This document shows, one piece after another, positions 44,817-54,228 of a stretch of DNA of 64,000 nucleotides. Source of the DNA: Nitrospira sp. GTDB lineage: Bacteria; Nitrospirota; Nitrospiria; Nitrospirales; Nitrospiraceae. Every line of letters starts with the position of its first letter. The stretch's first letter is position 1. Under the pieces are notes generated by a model, which had not been told where the DNA came from, ran no database searches, and saw nothing but the letters and a program-made list of their open reading frames with translations. The position numbers and the translations under genes were made by a program. Location: positions 1-64,000 of the forward strand of contig JAFEBL010000045.1 in the NCBI GenBank assembly GCA_018242665.1, read 5' to 3'.

Positions 44817-46464
44817 TGCGGCTACAGTGCCAGACGGGCACAGGCTGTCCGCGGACGTCTGCATCGTCGGGGCAGGGGCGGCGGGTATTACGCTGGCCAT
44901 GGAACTCAGGGCGACCGGATTGACGGTGATTCTGCTCGAGGCCGGTGGGAAGACCCGAGCCGGCCAAAGCCAGGCGTTGTATCAAGGCGCGCTCAACGAT
45001 GCCGTCCGCCACGTACCTCTGGACCAGGCTCGCTATCGTCAACTCGGAGGCACCACTTCGCTATGGGGTGGGCGTTGTCTTCCATTTGATTCGCTCGATT
45101 TTGACCGACGCGAGTGGGTTCCGCACAGCGGCTGGCCGTTTCCGCAGAAGGAGTTCGACGACTACTATCGAAGAGCGCATGTCTATTGCGAGTGCGGGGA
45201 ATACGACTATCAGGTGGCTTCGGCGATTCCCGGCGCTTCTCCCACGATGTTGCCGGGCTTCGAAGATGGAGAGGTCAGCACGTCGTGCATCGAACGATGG
45301 AGCCCGCCCACACAATTCGGCAAGACCTATCGCGCGGATCTAGCCAGTGACGACAATGTGCGAGTGTTCTTGCATGCGCCGGTCGTTGAATTACACGCAT
45401 CGCCGGACGGCACGCGCATTGAATCCGTCGAAGTGGCGACGTTCACGGGAGGCCGGTTTCACGTATGCGCGCGTACCGTTGTGCTGGCAGGGGGAGGATT
45501 GGAAACTACGCGGCTGCTACTGGCTTCCCGGCGTGTGCATGGAGCAGGAATCGGCAACCACTCTGACTGGCTGGGCCGCGGGTACATGTCCCACATTCAC
45601 GGCGTGATCGCCAGCGTGACGTTCACGGCCGGTCAAGAGGTGATGTTCGGATATGAGGCGGATCCTCAAGGGGTATTTTGCCGTCGACGGATCGGCTTTT
45701 CCGAAGCCGCTCAGCGGCGTCACGAACTGCTGAATCTCTACATGCTCCTAGATCGGCCGCTGCTCGGAGATCCAGGTCATGGCAATGCCGTGTTATCGGC
45801 CACGTTCCTGCTGAAACGGCTGCTGGGCGGTAGACAGCAAGAAGCACTGGGAAAAGGGAAGTACGCGTTATATTGGCGGCATGTCAAGAACATCCTGATG
45901 GGATCACCCCAAGCTCTGTCGGTGCTTCCCAAGTTCGGGCGAAAACGGCTGCTTCAAAGACGGCGCATCCCCTCCCTGCTCATGCGGTCGCGGTCGAATA
46001 CGTATTATCTGTATTTTCAAAGCGAGCAGATTCCGCATCGTGACAACCGCGTGACGTTGGATGAGATGCGAGATGAGCTGGGCATGCCTCGACTTCGCCT
46101 GCACTTTCACGCCACCGACCAAGATCGGGAAAGTGTCCAGCGAGCGCACCAGCTTTTGGACCAAGAGCTTCGCCGGCAGCAGTGCGGCTATCTGACGTAT
46201 CTCGGGAATGACGTGCCGCAGTTGCTGCGGGACGTGAAAGCCGTCTTGGGGCATCACATCGGAACCACACGGATGTCGGCCGATCCTTCCCTGGGAGTGG
46301 TCGATGAACAGTGCCGGGTGCATGGCCTTACCAATCTGTTTGTCGCCAGCGCGTCGGTGTTTCCGACCTCCAGCCATGCCAATCCGACGTTGACGATCGT
46401 CGCACTGGCGGTGCGCGTCGCAGATCATCTGAAGAAGAGACATTCGGGGGCCATGCAAGACTGA
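44806..46464 (+). CDS. GMC-family FAD oxidoreductase
   Basis: Flavoprotein that oxidises alcohols or sugar hydroxyls. The 552 aa protein has the FAD motif CIVGAGAAGITLAMEL, the GMC segment GGTTSLWGGRCLPFD and the C-terminal catalytic region GHHIGTTRMS...FPTSSHANPTLT. No signal peptide is visible. It overlaps the aldo/keto reductase stop, so the pair may form an oxidation/reduction module acting on a sugar. Confidence 0.88.
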   Translation: MLRDAATVPDGHRLSADVCIVGAGAAGITLAMELRATGLTVILLEAGGKTRAGQSQALYQGALNDAVRHVPLDQARYRQLGGTTSLWGGRCLPFDSLDFDRREWVPHSGWPFPQKEFDDYYRRAHVYCECGEYDYQVASAIPGASPTMLPGFEDGEVSTSCIERWSPPTQFGKTYRADLASDDNVRVFLHAPVVELHASPDGTRIESVEVATFTGGRFHVCARTVVLAGGGLETTRLLLASRRVHGAGIGNHSDWLGRGYMSHIHGVIASVTFTAGQEVMFGYEADPQGVFCRRRIGFSEAAQRRHELLNLYMLLDRPLLGDPGHGNAVLSATFLLKRLLGGRQQEALGKGKYALYWRHVKNILMGSPQALSVLPKFGRKRLLQRRRIPSLLMRSRSNTYYLYFQSEQIPHRDNRVTLDEMRDELGMPRLRLHFHATDQDRESVQRAHQLLDQELRRQQCGYLTYLGNDVPQLLRDVKAVLGHHIGTTRMSADPSLGVVDEQCRVHGLTNLFVASASVFPTSSHANPTLTIVALAVRVADHLKKRHSGAMQD

Positions 46465-46494
46465 GGACTTATTGTCGTAGGAAAGGGGAGCAGG

Positions 46495-47502
46495 ATGTAC
46501 TGGAACAACAAGCGCGTACTCGTCACAGGAGGGGCTGGGCAGATCGGATCTCATCTGGTGGCCCGGCTTACTGCCGCTGGGGCGCAGGTGACGGTCGCGG
46601 ACAATCTCTGGCGGGGAAAAAAGACGAATTTACTCGGCGACAATGGTGTTCCGGTCATCGATATGGAATGTAGGTTCCTGGAGCTCGACCTCACGGACTA
46701 TCGAAACTGTGAACGGGCCACGGAGGGGCAGGATGTCATCTATCATCTGGCCGACGTGGTGGCCGGCATCAACTATGTGTTCGGTAACCAGTTCTCGCTC
46801 TTCAACACGAACCTGCTCATCGATTCCAATATGTTGCGGGCATCCATCGCCAATCACGCGGCCTCCTACGTGTATGTCGGGACCGCGTGCAGTTATCCCG
46901 CAGAGCGTCAGAGCAAGTTGAATCCGCCGCCCTTCAAAGAAGAGGAGGCCTATCCCGCGTCACCCGAATCTTCCTATGGATGGAGCAAGCTCATGGGAGA
47001 AATGGGCTGTGAGTTGGCGAGGAAGGAGCAACTGCTCGACATTGGCATTCTGCGCTTCCACAACGTCTACGGTCCGCATTGTGAAATGTCGCCTGAAAAA
47101 TCGCAGGTTATTCCCTCCCTTATTCGCAAGGCCATTCGTTACCCGGATGAAGAATTTGTGGTGTGGGGATCGGGAAAGCAGCGCCGAGCGTTCGTGTTCG
47201 TGAGCGATATTGTAGATGCCCTCGTTTCTGTAGCCACGAAGGGCATGAACCAAGGCGTGATTCAGATCGGCCCGGATTACAGTACGTCGATCAAGGAGAT
47301 TGCGGAACGGGTCTGCGCCATTTCCGGGAAACAGATTGATATTCGCTTCGACACCAGCAAGCCGGAGGGTGATGTCGATCGAGCGGCCGATTGGACCAGG
47401 GCTCGCACCATCCTGGATTGGTCCCCTACGACGAGTATTCAAGAAGGACTGGAACAGACCTACGCCTGGTGCGAGCGGCAGATCCTTGAACGTGTGGGAT
47501 GA
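46495..47502 (+). CDS. NAD-dependent sugar-nucleotide epimerase/dehydratase
   Basis: Extended short-chain dehydrogenase, 335 aa: N-terminal VLVTGGAGQIGSHL, a YHLADVVAG strand, the catalytic Thr/Ser region VGTACSYPAE and YxxxK in SSYGWSKLMGE. The HLAD...YV.....FNTN and ACSYP features are reminiscent of GDP-mannose 3,5-epimerases, which would fit the GDP-mannose 4,6-dehydratase encoded next. The exact substrate is inferred. AAAGGGGAG precedes the start. Confidence 0.85.
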   Translation: MYWNNKRVLVTGGAGQIGSHLVARLTAAGAQVTVADNLWRGKKTNLLGDNGVPVIDMECRFLELDLTDYRNCERATEGQDVIYHLADVVAGINYVFGNQFSLFNTNLLIDSNMLRASIANHAASYVYVGTACSYPAERQSKLNPPPFKEEEAYPASPESSYGWSKLMGEMGCELARKEQLLDIGILRFHNVYGPHCEMSPEKSQVIPSLIRKAIRYPDEEFVVWGSGKQRRAFVFVSDIVDALVSVATKGMNQGVIQIGPDYSTSIKEIAERVCAISGKQIDIRFDTSKPEGDVDRAADWTRARTILDWSPTTSIQEGLEQTYAWCERQILERVG

Positions 47503-47613
47503 GGAGACAGGGCTGATCTTCCTCGTCGGAAAGAGTCGGCATACCGTTCATGGCCACAGGACAGGTGAGTTAGTCTGCACAGTCGAGTTGTTACAACGGA
47601 GTGAGGCAACATC

Positions 47614-48642
47614 GTGAAAAAGGCATTGATTACCGGCATCAGCGGACAGGATGGCTCCTATCTCGCAGAATTGTTGTTGGCAAAAGGGTACGAAGTCCAT
47701 GGCATCATCCGGCGGTCTAGCTCCTTCAATACCGCCAGGATCGACGCCATCTATCAAGATCCACACGTCGCGGAGCCGAGGTTGCGGCTCGTGTATGGGG
47801 ATCTGAACGACGCGAGTTCGCTGAATAAGATTCTTCGCATGATCCAGCCGGATGAAATTTACAATTTGGGGGCGCAAAGCCACGTGCGCGTCAGTTTCGA
47901 CGTTCCCGAATATACGGCGGAAGTGACGGCGCTGGGAACGGTTCGCCTCTTGGAGGCAATTCGTGAATCGGGCATCCAACCGAAGTTTTATCAGGCCTCA
48001 TCCAGCGAAATGTTCGGCATGGTGCAAGAGATTCCTCAACGGGAGAGCACGCCCTTTTATCCGCGCAGTCCGTATGGGGCGGCCAAAGTCTATGCGCATT
48101 GGATCACGGTCAACTATCGCGAAGCGTACAACCTGTTTGCCTGCAGCGGAATCCTGTTCAACCACGAGTCACCCAGGCGGGGAGAGACCTTTGTCACGAG
48201 GAAAATCACCCGAGCGGCCGCCCGCATCAAGCTGGGGGTTCAGCAGGAGTTGTTTCTCGGCAATCTGGATGCGAAACGAGATTGGGGTTTTGCCGGCGAT
48301 TATGTCACGGCGATGTGGATGATGCTGCAAGCGGAAAAACCGGACGACTATGTGATCGCCACCGGTGAGACCCATACCGTGCGGGAGTTCTTGGAACGAA
48401 CGTTCAGCTATCTTGATCTGGACTGGGAGCGGTATGTGAAGATCGATCCTCGATACTATCGGCCTACTGAAGTGGACCTGCTGATCGGCGATGCGTCGAA
48501 GGCCAAACGGGTGCTCGGCTGGGAGCCCAAGGTTTCATTTGAGGAACTGATTCGAATGATGGTCGAAGCCGATCTTCGCGCCGAGCGAAGCATTCTCGAC
48601 GGTACGCGGGGATGCGATAAACCAGTCTTCTCTCTTGGATGA
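47614..48642 (+). CDS. gmd: GDP-mannose 4,6-dehydratase
   Basis: Converts GDP-mannose to GDP-4-keto-6-deoxymannose, precursor of GDP-fucose or GDP-rhamnose. The 342 aa protein matches Gmd closely: [30 protein letters not shown], the catalytic [18 protein letters not shown] and [16 protein letters not shown]. It starts at GTG 47614. It is the only sugar-nucleotide enzyme of certain specificity in the locus, so the polymer probably contains a 6-deoxyhexose or a derivative. Confidence 0.95.
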   Translation: MKKALITGISGQDGSYLAELLLAKGYEVHGIIRRSSSFNTARIDAIYQDPHVAEPRLRLVYGDLNDASSLNKILRMIQPDEIYNLGAQSHVRVSFDVPEYTAEVTALGTVRLLEAIRESGIQPKFYQASSSEMFGMVQEIPQRESTPFYPRSPYGAAKVYAHWITVNYREAYNLFACSGILFNHESPRRGETFVTRKITRAAARIKLGVQQELFLGNLDAKRDWGFAGDYVTAMWMMLQAEKPDDYVIATGETHTVREFLERTFSYLDLDWERYVKIDPRYYRPTEVDLLIGDASKAKRVLGWEPKVSFEELIRMMVEADLRAERSILDGTRGCDKPVFSLG

Positions 48643-48681
48643 CCACCTGGTCGTGGTGAGGCTGGAATCGGCCTACGGCAA

Positions 48682-48704
48682 TGACGGTTCATAGGACCGT
48701 GTCA
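48682..48704. terminator. Possible bidirectional terminator between convergent genes
   Basis: TGACGGT (48682-48688) and ACCGTGTCA (48696-48704) can form a short hairpin with a bulge, between the ends of gmd and the convergent hydrolase gene. No T-tract follows, so this is weak. Confidence 0.25.
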
Positions 48705-48732
48705 CAGCGATCGAGAACGACTCTGAGCCAGA

Positions 48733-50130
48733 CTAATTGGTGCAGTTGGGGTGCAGTTTCCCATCGGATAAATAGACGCACGACAGAAATTTTGACGGCG
48801 TTGCCGCGAACACATTTTTCAACGCCGTGCCCTGTTGCGTATCTGAACGGATGAGGCAGTCATACGGGAAGACTCCCGGAACCATCCAAGAGGGATGGTT
48901 CGACCACATTGCAAAGCCATTGATCTGTGGGTATGTCGTTACGAAGCGTGAGAAGGCCTGGGTGATTTTTTGTGCTGCCCATGCTGAATCCTGTTGGGTA
49001 CCGTCTGGAAATCCCAGCTCCATAAAGAAGACTGGCTTGTTGGGTGCTACGGCTCGAACTTCGCCGAGCATCGCATCCAGTGCTGCGAAGTGATTCTCAA
49101 TCGGAGTCACATAGTCCTGTGTGAGACCTGGCCAGTCCTTGGCATAATAATCCAGCATGTAGAAGTTCAAGCTGACCCAATCTACATACAGATCGCCAGG
49201 ATAAAAATTGGCGAATGAATGGCAGCTTTGGAGAAGTTGCTTCGCGTAGACCTTGTCGAGGGTCTGCGGAAGATCATTCACATCATAGTCGATCTGGTTG
49301 ATTTGTTTCACTGCCCATCCCATGGTGTCGAATGTTAGGAACTTCAATCCTTCCCGGCGGACAAAAAAATCGTAGTAATAGCGTTGTGCCGCCTTCAGGC
49401 GCTCCACGCCGTCGCATGTTTGAGGCGTTCCGATATCGCTGTAAAGCGCGCTGTAAGGAAAGGTCGACGGGTTAAATTCTGCAAAGCCCCGTTTGTTTTC
49501 CATTGCCCACAGTAACGACTTGTCCCCGGCCGGCCCGAAGCCACCAAAGTAATCCGCCCCGATCCCATTGGGTTCTCGTCCCGCGATAAAGAATACCGGT
49601 TTCCCATATTGCCTGAGTTCGCCGGCAAACCTCTTCAACTCCGTGTCATACACACCGTTGAGCAGCTTATCGACGGTAAAGCCTATCGGAGCTTCGGATT
49701 CACCGGGAGCAGGGTAGGTGTTATAAGCCTGAACCACGATCACCTTGCCTTCCTGCCAAGCAAGATTCGCAGCCTGCACATCGAAATGTGGCTGTCCAGC
49801 CGCATCGTACCCACTGGCCCAGGTGCCGCGATATTTCGACCAGAGCGCTGTTTTTCGCCCACCAGCCGATTCAAACGATGCAATATCATTCTGGACCCAT
49901 TCGTACTGGCCGATATAGAGGCCAGCCGCAGGAGGCGGGGCGATCTTGAGCACTGAATAGTCACGGGCGGTTGTTGTTTGGCTCGCCGGAGAGGTGACCG
50001 GTTGCGTTTGCACCTGGCGTTTTTTCCGGGATTGCCAAGTTTGAGCTTCTGCGGGTGAAACGGTGTCGAAGGAAATCCAGAGACCTGCGAGAAAGCTCAG
50101 TGCGAGTATGGCGGCAATGTGCATTTTCAC
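48733..50130 (-). CDS. Secreted TIM-barrel glycoside-hydrolase-like protein
   Basis: A 465 aa product with a clear signal peptide (residues 1-29, ending SPAEA). A TIM-barrel-like domain has two candidate catalytic acids, in FFIAGREPNGIGA and in PVFFMELGFPDG. The LYIGQYEWVQNDIASFE start resembles the LYSIGSVVEDHRSF start of the hydrolase at 33044, so the two may be distant relatives. It is transcribed towards gmd at the edge of the polysaccharide locus and probably acts on that polymer. Confidence 0.7.
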   Translation of the reverse strand: MKMHIAAILALSFLAGLWISFDTVSPAEAQTWQSRKKRQVQTQPVTSPASQTTTARDYSVLKIAPPPAAGLYIGQYEWVQNDIASFESAGGRKTALWSKYRGTWASGYDAAGQPHFDVQAANLAWQEGKVIVVQAYNTYPAPGESEAPIGFTVDKLLNGVYDTELKRFAGELRQYGKPVFFIAGREPNGIGADYFGGFGPAGDKSLLWAMENKRGFAEFNPSTFPYSALYSDIGTPQTCDGVERLKAAQRYYYDFFVRREGLKFLTFDTMGWAVKQINQIDYDVNDLPQTLDKVYAKQLLQSCHSFANFYPGDLYVDWVSLNFYMLDYYAKDWPGLTQDYVTPIENHFAALDAMLGEVRAVAPNKPVFFMELGFPDGTQQDSAWAAQKITQAFSRFVTTYPQINGFAMWSNHPSWMVPGVFPYDCLIRSDTQQGTALKNVFAATPSKFLSCVYLSDGKLHPNCTN

Positions 50131-50352
50131 GATACACCCTCCGAGTAGCTGCGAGAGATACTCAGCAAGCGTCGTACCGTGCAGAAAGGGAGTGACTTAC
50201 CGCAGAAAATGCCCTAAAACGAGCCATTTTCCTCAAGACCTCTGTCCGGAGTGGGCACATTCTTGTACATACTGCTGGTTGGATCCTTCAACCTGAACGT
50301 GGACCCCAGGCTTCGAGACTTCTGGTCGCAGTGGTAGGCACAAAGTGCCGCG

Positions 50353-50721
50353 CTATTTCATAGTGTCGATTCCAGGAATACATTCCTCCGGCATGAGTTC
50401 GCCGCCGTGGAAATGGGAAACCTGTTTCCACGTTTGCAAGACGGCCTTGTCGTCGAAGGTGAGCTGGTATTCTTCGCACCAGGTACCGGGCGGGGTATAG
50501 CGGTTGCCGGATTGTTGTTCGCGAATCTCATAGACCCACACCGTCTCTCCCTCTTCGCTCTTTCGCACCGCTTTAGGAGCGCCAAGCTCCTGCCTCACCT
50601 CAGTTTGTGTCGCCCGCCCTTTGACTGAATCCAGATACGCCGCTTCTCTATTTTGGAAATGGCTGCATGCGGTGATGCCGATGAAGAGGGCCATCAGGCC
50701 GAAGGTCCAAGAGCGTTTCAT
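50353..50721 (-). CDS. Small BamE/SmpA-like lipoprotein (122 aa)
   Basis: Signal with lipobox IGITAC (Cys about 19), then GRATQTEVRQELGAPKAV and TVWVYEI. This is the pattern of SmpA/OmlA domains, in which a helix is followed by LG-x-P and a Tyr strand. Outer-membrane location is inferred. GGGAGGT lies upstream; of two adjacent ATGs the inner has the better spacing. It need not be BamE itself. Confidence 0.7.
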   Translation of the reverse strand: MKRSWTFGLMALFIGITACSHFQNREAAYLDSVKGRATQTEVRQELGAPKAVRKSEEGETVWVYEIREQQSGNRYTPPGTWCEEYQLTFDDKAVLQTWKQVSHFHGGELMPEECIPGIDTMK

Positions 50722-51013
50722 CATCTACCTCCCGATTCGACGGTGATCCGGTCTGCGCGGTCCACGGGGTATCTGAGGAGTTGTACACCGATGGAATGCA
50801 TCCGTTTTCCCCGCGCGTCATTGTGCCTGTGCGCAGAACAGCATAACTGGAACATGGCACATGAAATCAGGAAAGGCGAGAGTCATATTCGGAACGACCA
50901 GGCGAAGTGGCCAGGTCGTAGGTTGTTTAGGAACGAGGCAACGGCGAGTGGGTACACCCCGAATGTGAAATGGGAGAAGGTGCTGAGTGATGGAAGGGAA
51001 AGCGCGGGGAGAA

Positions 51014-51205
51014 TCAGACCGCTTTTTTGACCAACCCGGAACGCAGGCAGCGGGTACACACGCGAATGCGCAAGGCCGATCCGTTGACAAGCGCTTTCAC
51101 GCGTTGCAAGTTGGGATTGAAGACGCGCTTCGTTCGGTTGTTCGCGTGGCTGACGTTGTTACCGGTTTGGTGCTTCTTTCCACAGAGATCACAGGCAAAT
51201 GCCAC
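51014..51205 (-). CDS. rpmB: 50S ribosomal protein L28
   Basis: A 63 aa ribosomal protein: [20 protein letters not shown], then [24 protein letters not shown]. The CxxC pairs mark the zinc-binding form. No rpmG (L33) is adjacent. The 290 nt between this gene and the small lipoprotein contain no clear gene. Confidence 0.95.
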   Translation of the reverse strand: MAFACDLCGKKHQTGNNVSHANNRTKRVFNPNLQRVKALVNGSALRIRVCTRCLRSGLVKKAV

Positions 51206-51365
51206 GGCCCTACTCCTTTGTTGCGGCGTCTTTCAACGACTAGTTCTGAATGGAAGGGGATGCTACCATAGCGCCACGGGCTAAGACAAGCTGCCGGGGT
51301 GAATTCTCCTCTGTGGATACCCTCCTTCCTGTACTCGGCCCTTCACCGTCATGGAGGCTCCATCG

Positions 51366-51623
51366 ATGGATATGGTCACGCTGGTTGGTCTGATCGCAGG
51401 CACCCTCACCACGATTGCGTTTATCCCTCAGCTCCAGCAGACCTGGCGCACCCGCTCCGCGCAAGATGTGTCGTTGGGAATGTTACTCACCTTTGTGACC
51501 GGAGTCTTTCTCTGGTTGATCTATGGACTGCTCCTCGGCGCCCTTCCCATCATCCTCGCGAACCTCGTCACGCTCGTCCTCACCCTCGCCATCCTCATCC
51601 TCAAACTGCGTTACCGTTCGTAG
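51366..51623 (+). CDS. SemiSWEET / PQ-loop transporter (85 aa)
   Basis: Three predicted membrane helices with the PQ motif in IAFIPQLQQTWRTRSAQDVS between helices 1 and 2, as in bacterial SemiSWEETs, which dimerise to move sugars. ATG 51366 has GGAGG at 8 nt; an upstream in-frame ATG at 51351 lacks one. It precedes the first cobalamin riboswitch by about 120 nt but is not under its control. Substrate unknown. Confidence 0.85.
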   Translation: MDMVTLVGLIAGTLTTIAFIPQLQQTWRTRSAQDVSLGMLLTFVTGVFLWLIYGLLLGALPIILANLVTLVLTLAILILKLRYRS

Positions 51624-51745
51624 CTCTCTTCCATGCGCGTCAGGCGCTGATCGTCTCGTAACGGGAATGCCGCGGGGGCGCTCGCTTCCGAGTCCCCTTG
51701 ACAAGATCGCCCATCCTCTCCTACAGTTTGCCTCGTTTCACGACA

Positions 51746-51958
51746 CCTCGGGTCAAGGGAAGAGGGTGCGATACCCTCGCGGTCCCGCCGCTGTAAATGG
51801 GGACGAAACCCGCAGGCGCCACTATCTGGCGAAGCCGTCAGTGATCAGCGTTCAGCACTCAGGCACATCCTGATCGCTGAAGGTTGTGAGCTGACCGCTT
51901 CAAAGACGGGAAGGCGCGGGGAGTAGGACGAACCATAAGCCAGAAGACCTGCCCGGGG
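51746..51958 (+). promoter_or_regulatory. Cobalamin riboswitch 1 (upstream of btuFCD)
   Basis: The conserved core reads GGGTGCGATACCCTCGCGG, then CCCGCCGCTGTAAATGGGGA, and ends with the B12 box AGCCAGAAGACCTGCC (51938-51953). Closing stem CCTCGGG (51746-51752) pairs with CCCGGGG (51952-51958) with one wobble. The variable arm (about 51837-51894) is a long hairpin of TCAGC/GCTGA repeats. It controls the corrinoid importer, probably lowering expression when cobalamin binds. Confidence 0.9.
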
Positions 51959-52051
51959 AAGACCCTTTATTCCCTCGTGGGCTGGGGAATAGGCGAGGAT
52001 GATGATGCGGGTAATCCTCAGGGTTCCACGTTGGCCCTGGGGATTTTTTAT

Positions 52052-53074
52052 TTGCGCGCGGGTCGTCTGATTTCCCTTCCCCGAGGCTTTACCGGAGTTC
52101 TTGGAGTTGTCTGCTATGTGGTGCTGGCCTGCGTGGTTCCCTCGTTTGCGCAATCTCCGGAGGATGGAGCAGTGATGAAACGGCGCCAACAGGGCATCCT
52201 CACCGGGATGCCGTTCATGGCGAATATCACGCCGCGCACGTTTATCGACGATGCGGGGAGAAAACTCTATGTGGCCAAGCCGCCTGCGCGCGTCGTCTCG
52301 CTCGCACCGAGCATCACCGAGATGTTGTTTGCGCTCGGATTAGATGAACAGATTGTCGGAGTCACCGACTTTTGTAATTTTCCCGAGGCGGCCAAGGCCA
52401 AATCCAAGGTCGGCTACGCCAATCCCAATCTTGAATCGTTGATCGCGCTCCGACCTGAGTTGATCGTCGCCCCCCGAGAATTTCACCGGGCCAACGTTCT
52501 CGCCAAGCTGGAAGAACTTAAAATTCCGGTGTTGCTCCTGGATGCTACGTCGCTGGAAAGTATTTTTTCCCATCTGCATACGCTGGGCCGCATCTTCGAC
52601 CGCTCCACAGCTGCGCATGCGATGACAGCAGCTATGCGAAACCGGATGGCGGAACTCACTGCCAGAACCCAGCACCTCGCGCGCGTCCGGGTCTTGTACG
52701 TCATCAACAGCCAGCCGCTCATCACGGTGGGGCCGGGAAGCTACATTCATCAAATGATCGGGTTGGCAGGCGGACTCAATATCGCCTCCGAAGCCATGGC
52801 GCCCTATCCGCGCCTCACCATGGAAACGGTACTGAAGGAAGATCCCGAAGTCCTGCTGTTTCCAAAAGGATCGGTCGAGACCGTGCCGAGAAGTGAGCAA
52901 GAGGCCTGGAGGCAATGGACGACCGTAACCGCCGTTCGAGAGAACCGGTTGCGTGACGTGTCAGCCGATGCCCTGAACCGCCCGGGTCCGCGCGTCATGG
53001 AAGGACTAGAAGCGCTCGCCAGGGCCATCCACCCGGAAGCCTTTGCCTCCAAACCAGCGTCCGGACAGCCATGA
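52052..53074 (+). CDS. btuF: Cobalamin ABC transporter substrate-binding protein
   Basis: Periplasmic corrinoid-binding protein that delivers to BtuC. From TTG 52052 the 340 aa product has a signal peptide (residues about 15-34, ending SFAQ). The type III binding fold follows: RVVSLAPSITEMLFALGLD, VGVTDFCNFP, NLESLIALRPELIVAP, and SYIHQMIGLAGGLNI. The frame opens at GTG 51977, just after the riboswitch, but without a ribosome site. A separate 23-codon ORF (51999-52070) overlaps the start region in another frame. The long spacer and TTG make the start uncertain; the gene is not. Confidence 0.88.
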   Translation: MRAGRLISLPRGFTGVLGVVCYVVLACVVPSFAQSPEDGAVMKRRQQGILTGMPFMANITPRTFIDDAGRKLYVAKPPARVVSLAPSITEMLFALGLDEQIVGVTDFCNFPEAAKAKSKVGYANPNLESLIALRPELIVAPREFHRANVLAKLEELKIPVLLLDATSLESIFSHLHTLGRIFDRSTAAHAMTAAMRNRMAELTARTQHLARVRVLYVINSQPLITVGPGSYIHQMIGLAGGLNIASEAMAPYPRLTMETVLKEDPEVLLFPKGSVETVPRSEQEAWRQWTTVTAVRENRLRDVSADALNRPGPRVMEGLEALARAIHPEAFASKPASGQP

Positions 53075-54228
53075 TGCCATCAGCCAGCCACCCCACATCG
53101 TCTGCGCCTGCCTTCACCACACCAACCCTCTCCACCGATCCACGGCCATCCGATACTCCGCCGCTCACCGACGCGCAGCCGTTTCATGGCTCGATCCTGA
53201 CGCCGTCGCGCTGGTGGCGTGTGATGACTCTGCTGTTGCTCGTTGCAGGTCTGTTGACCGTCGTGTGTCTGCAGCTAGGGACCCAATACATCGGAATCGG
53301 GCCCATCATCGGTCACCTCTCTTCCCTGCTGTTTGGTCGATCGGTGGACCAGATGGTCGACACCACCGGCGTGATTCTCTTCCAGGTGAGGCTGCCGCGG
53401 GTTTTGCTTGGGTTTCTGGTGGGGAGTTGTCTGGCTTCAGTCGGCGTGGCGCTGCAGGCCTTGCTCCGGAATCCGCTTGCCGATCCGTATGTCCTGGGTG
53501 TCTCGAGCGGGGCGGCCTTGGGTGTCGCCGTCGCCGTCTTGTTCGGCGTCGGCACCACGGTGCTGGCACTGTCTCTGTTACCGGTGTGTGGGTTTCTCGG
53601 CGGGCTGGTGGCCCTCGCGGTGATCTATCGAATGGCGGCCTCCTATGATCGACTTCCGATCCATTCGGTGCTCCTGGCCGGGGTCATTCTCAATGCCATT
53701 TTCTCTGCGCTCATCATGTTCATCACCTCCATCATGGAGCCGAATCGGTCGTTCGGTATGATGGCCTGGTTGATGGGGTCGCTCACGGCGCCGGCCTACC
53801 CGGTGCTGATGGCATTAGCCGGGTATCTGTTGCTGGGACTGGTCCTGCTCTTCAAGCAGGTCCGGGTGCTCAATATTCTGGCCTTAGGAGAAGAGCCGGC
53901 ACGCTCGTTGGGCATCGACACGGAACGGACCAAACGGTTCATCTTTCTGTTGTCGGCCCTCATGACCGGGGCGGTGGTATCGTTCAGCGGGATGATCGGC
54001 TTCATCGGGATGATTGTGCCCCACGCCGTCCGTCTCGTGGTTGGAGCCGACCACCGATTGTTGCTACCGGCCTCGGCGTTGGTCGGGGGGATGTTCCTGA
54101 TGGTGGCAGATACCATGGCACGCACGCTGTTCGTCCCGTCGGAGGTGCCGGTCGGCGTCATTACGGCCCTAGCCGGGGGCCCGTTTTTCGTCTACTTACT
54201 GGTATGGCGAAAGGATCGTTTGGCATGA
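53071..54228 (+). CDS. btuC: Cobalamin ABC transporter permease (FecCD family)
   Basis: Inner-membrane channel of the BtuCD-F importer. The 385 aa protein has an unusually long Ser/Thr/Pro-rich cytosolic N-terminus (residues 1-48), then ten membrane helices with RLPRVLLGFLVGSCLASVGV, NPLADPYVLGVSSGAALG and the C-terminal coupling region GEEPARSLGID. The ATG overlaps the btuF stop. A shorter start at 53224 (MTLLLLVAGL) would remove the tail. Confidence 0.92.
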   Translation: MMPSASHPTSSAPAFTTPTLSTDPRPSDTPPLTDAQPFHGSILTPSRWWRVMTLLLLVAGLLTVVCLQLGTQYIGIGPIIGHLSSLLFGRSVDQMVDTTGVILFQVRLPRVLLGFLVGSCLASVGVALQALLRNPLADPYVLGVSSGAALGVAVAVLFGVGTTVLALSLLPVCGFLGGLVALAVIYRMAASYDRLPIHSVLLAGVILNAIFSALIMFITSIMEPNRSFGMMAWLMGSLTAPAYPVLMALAGYLLLGLVLLFKQVRVLNILALGEEPARSLGIDTERTKRFIFLLSALMTGAVVSFSGMIGFIGMIVPHAVRLVVGADHRLLLPASALVGGMFLMVADTMARTLFVPSEVPVGVITALAGGPFFVYLLVWRKDRLA

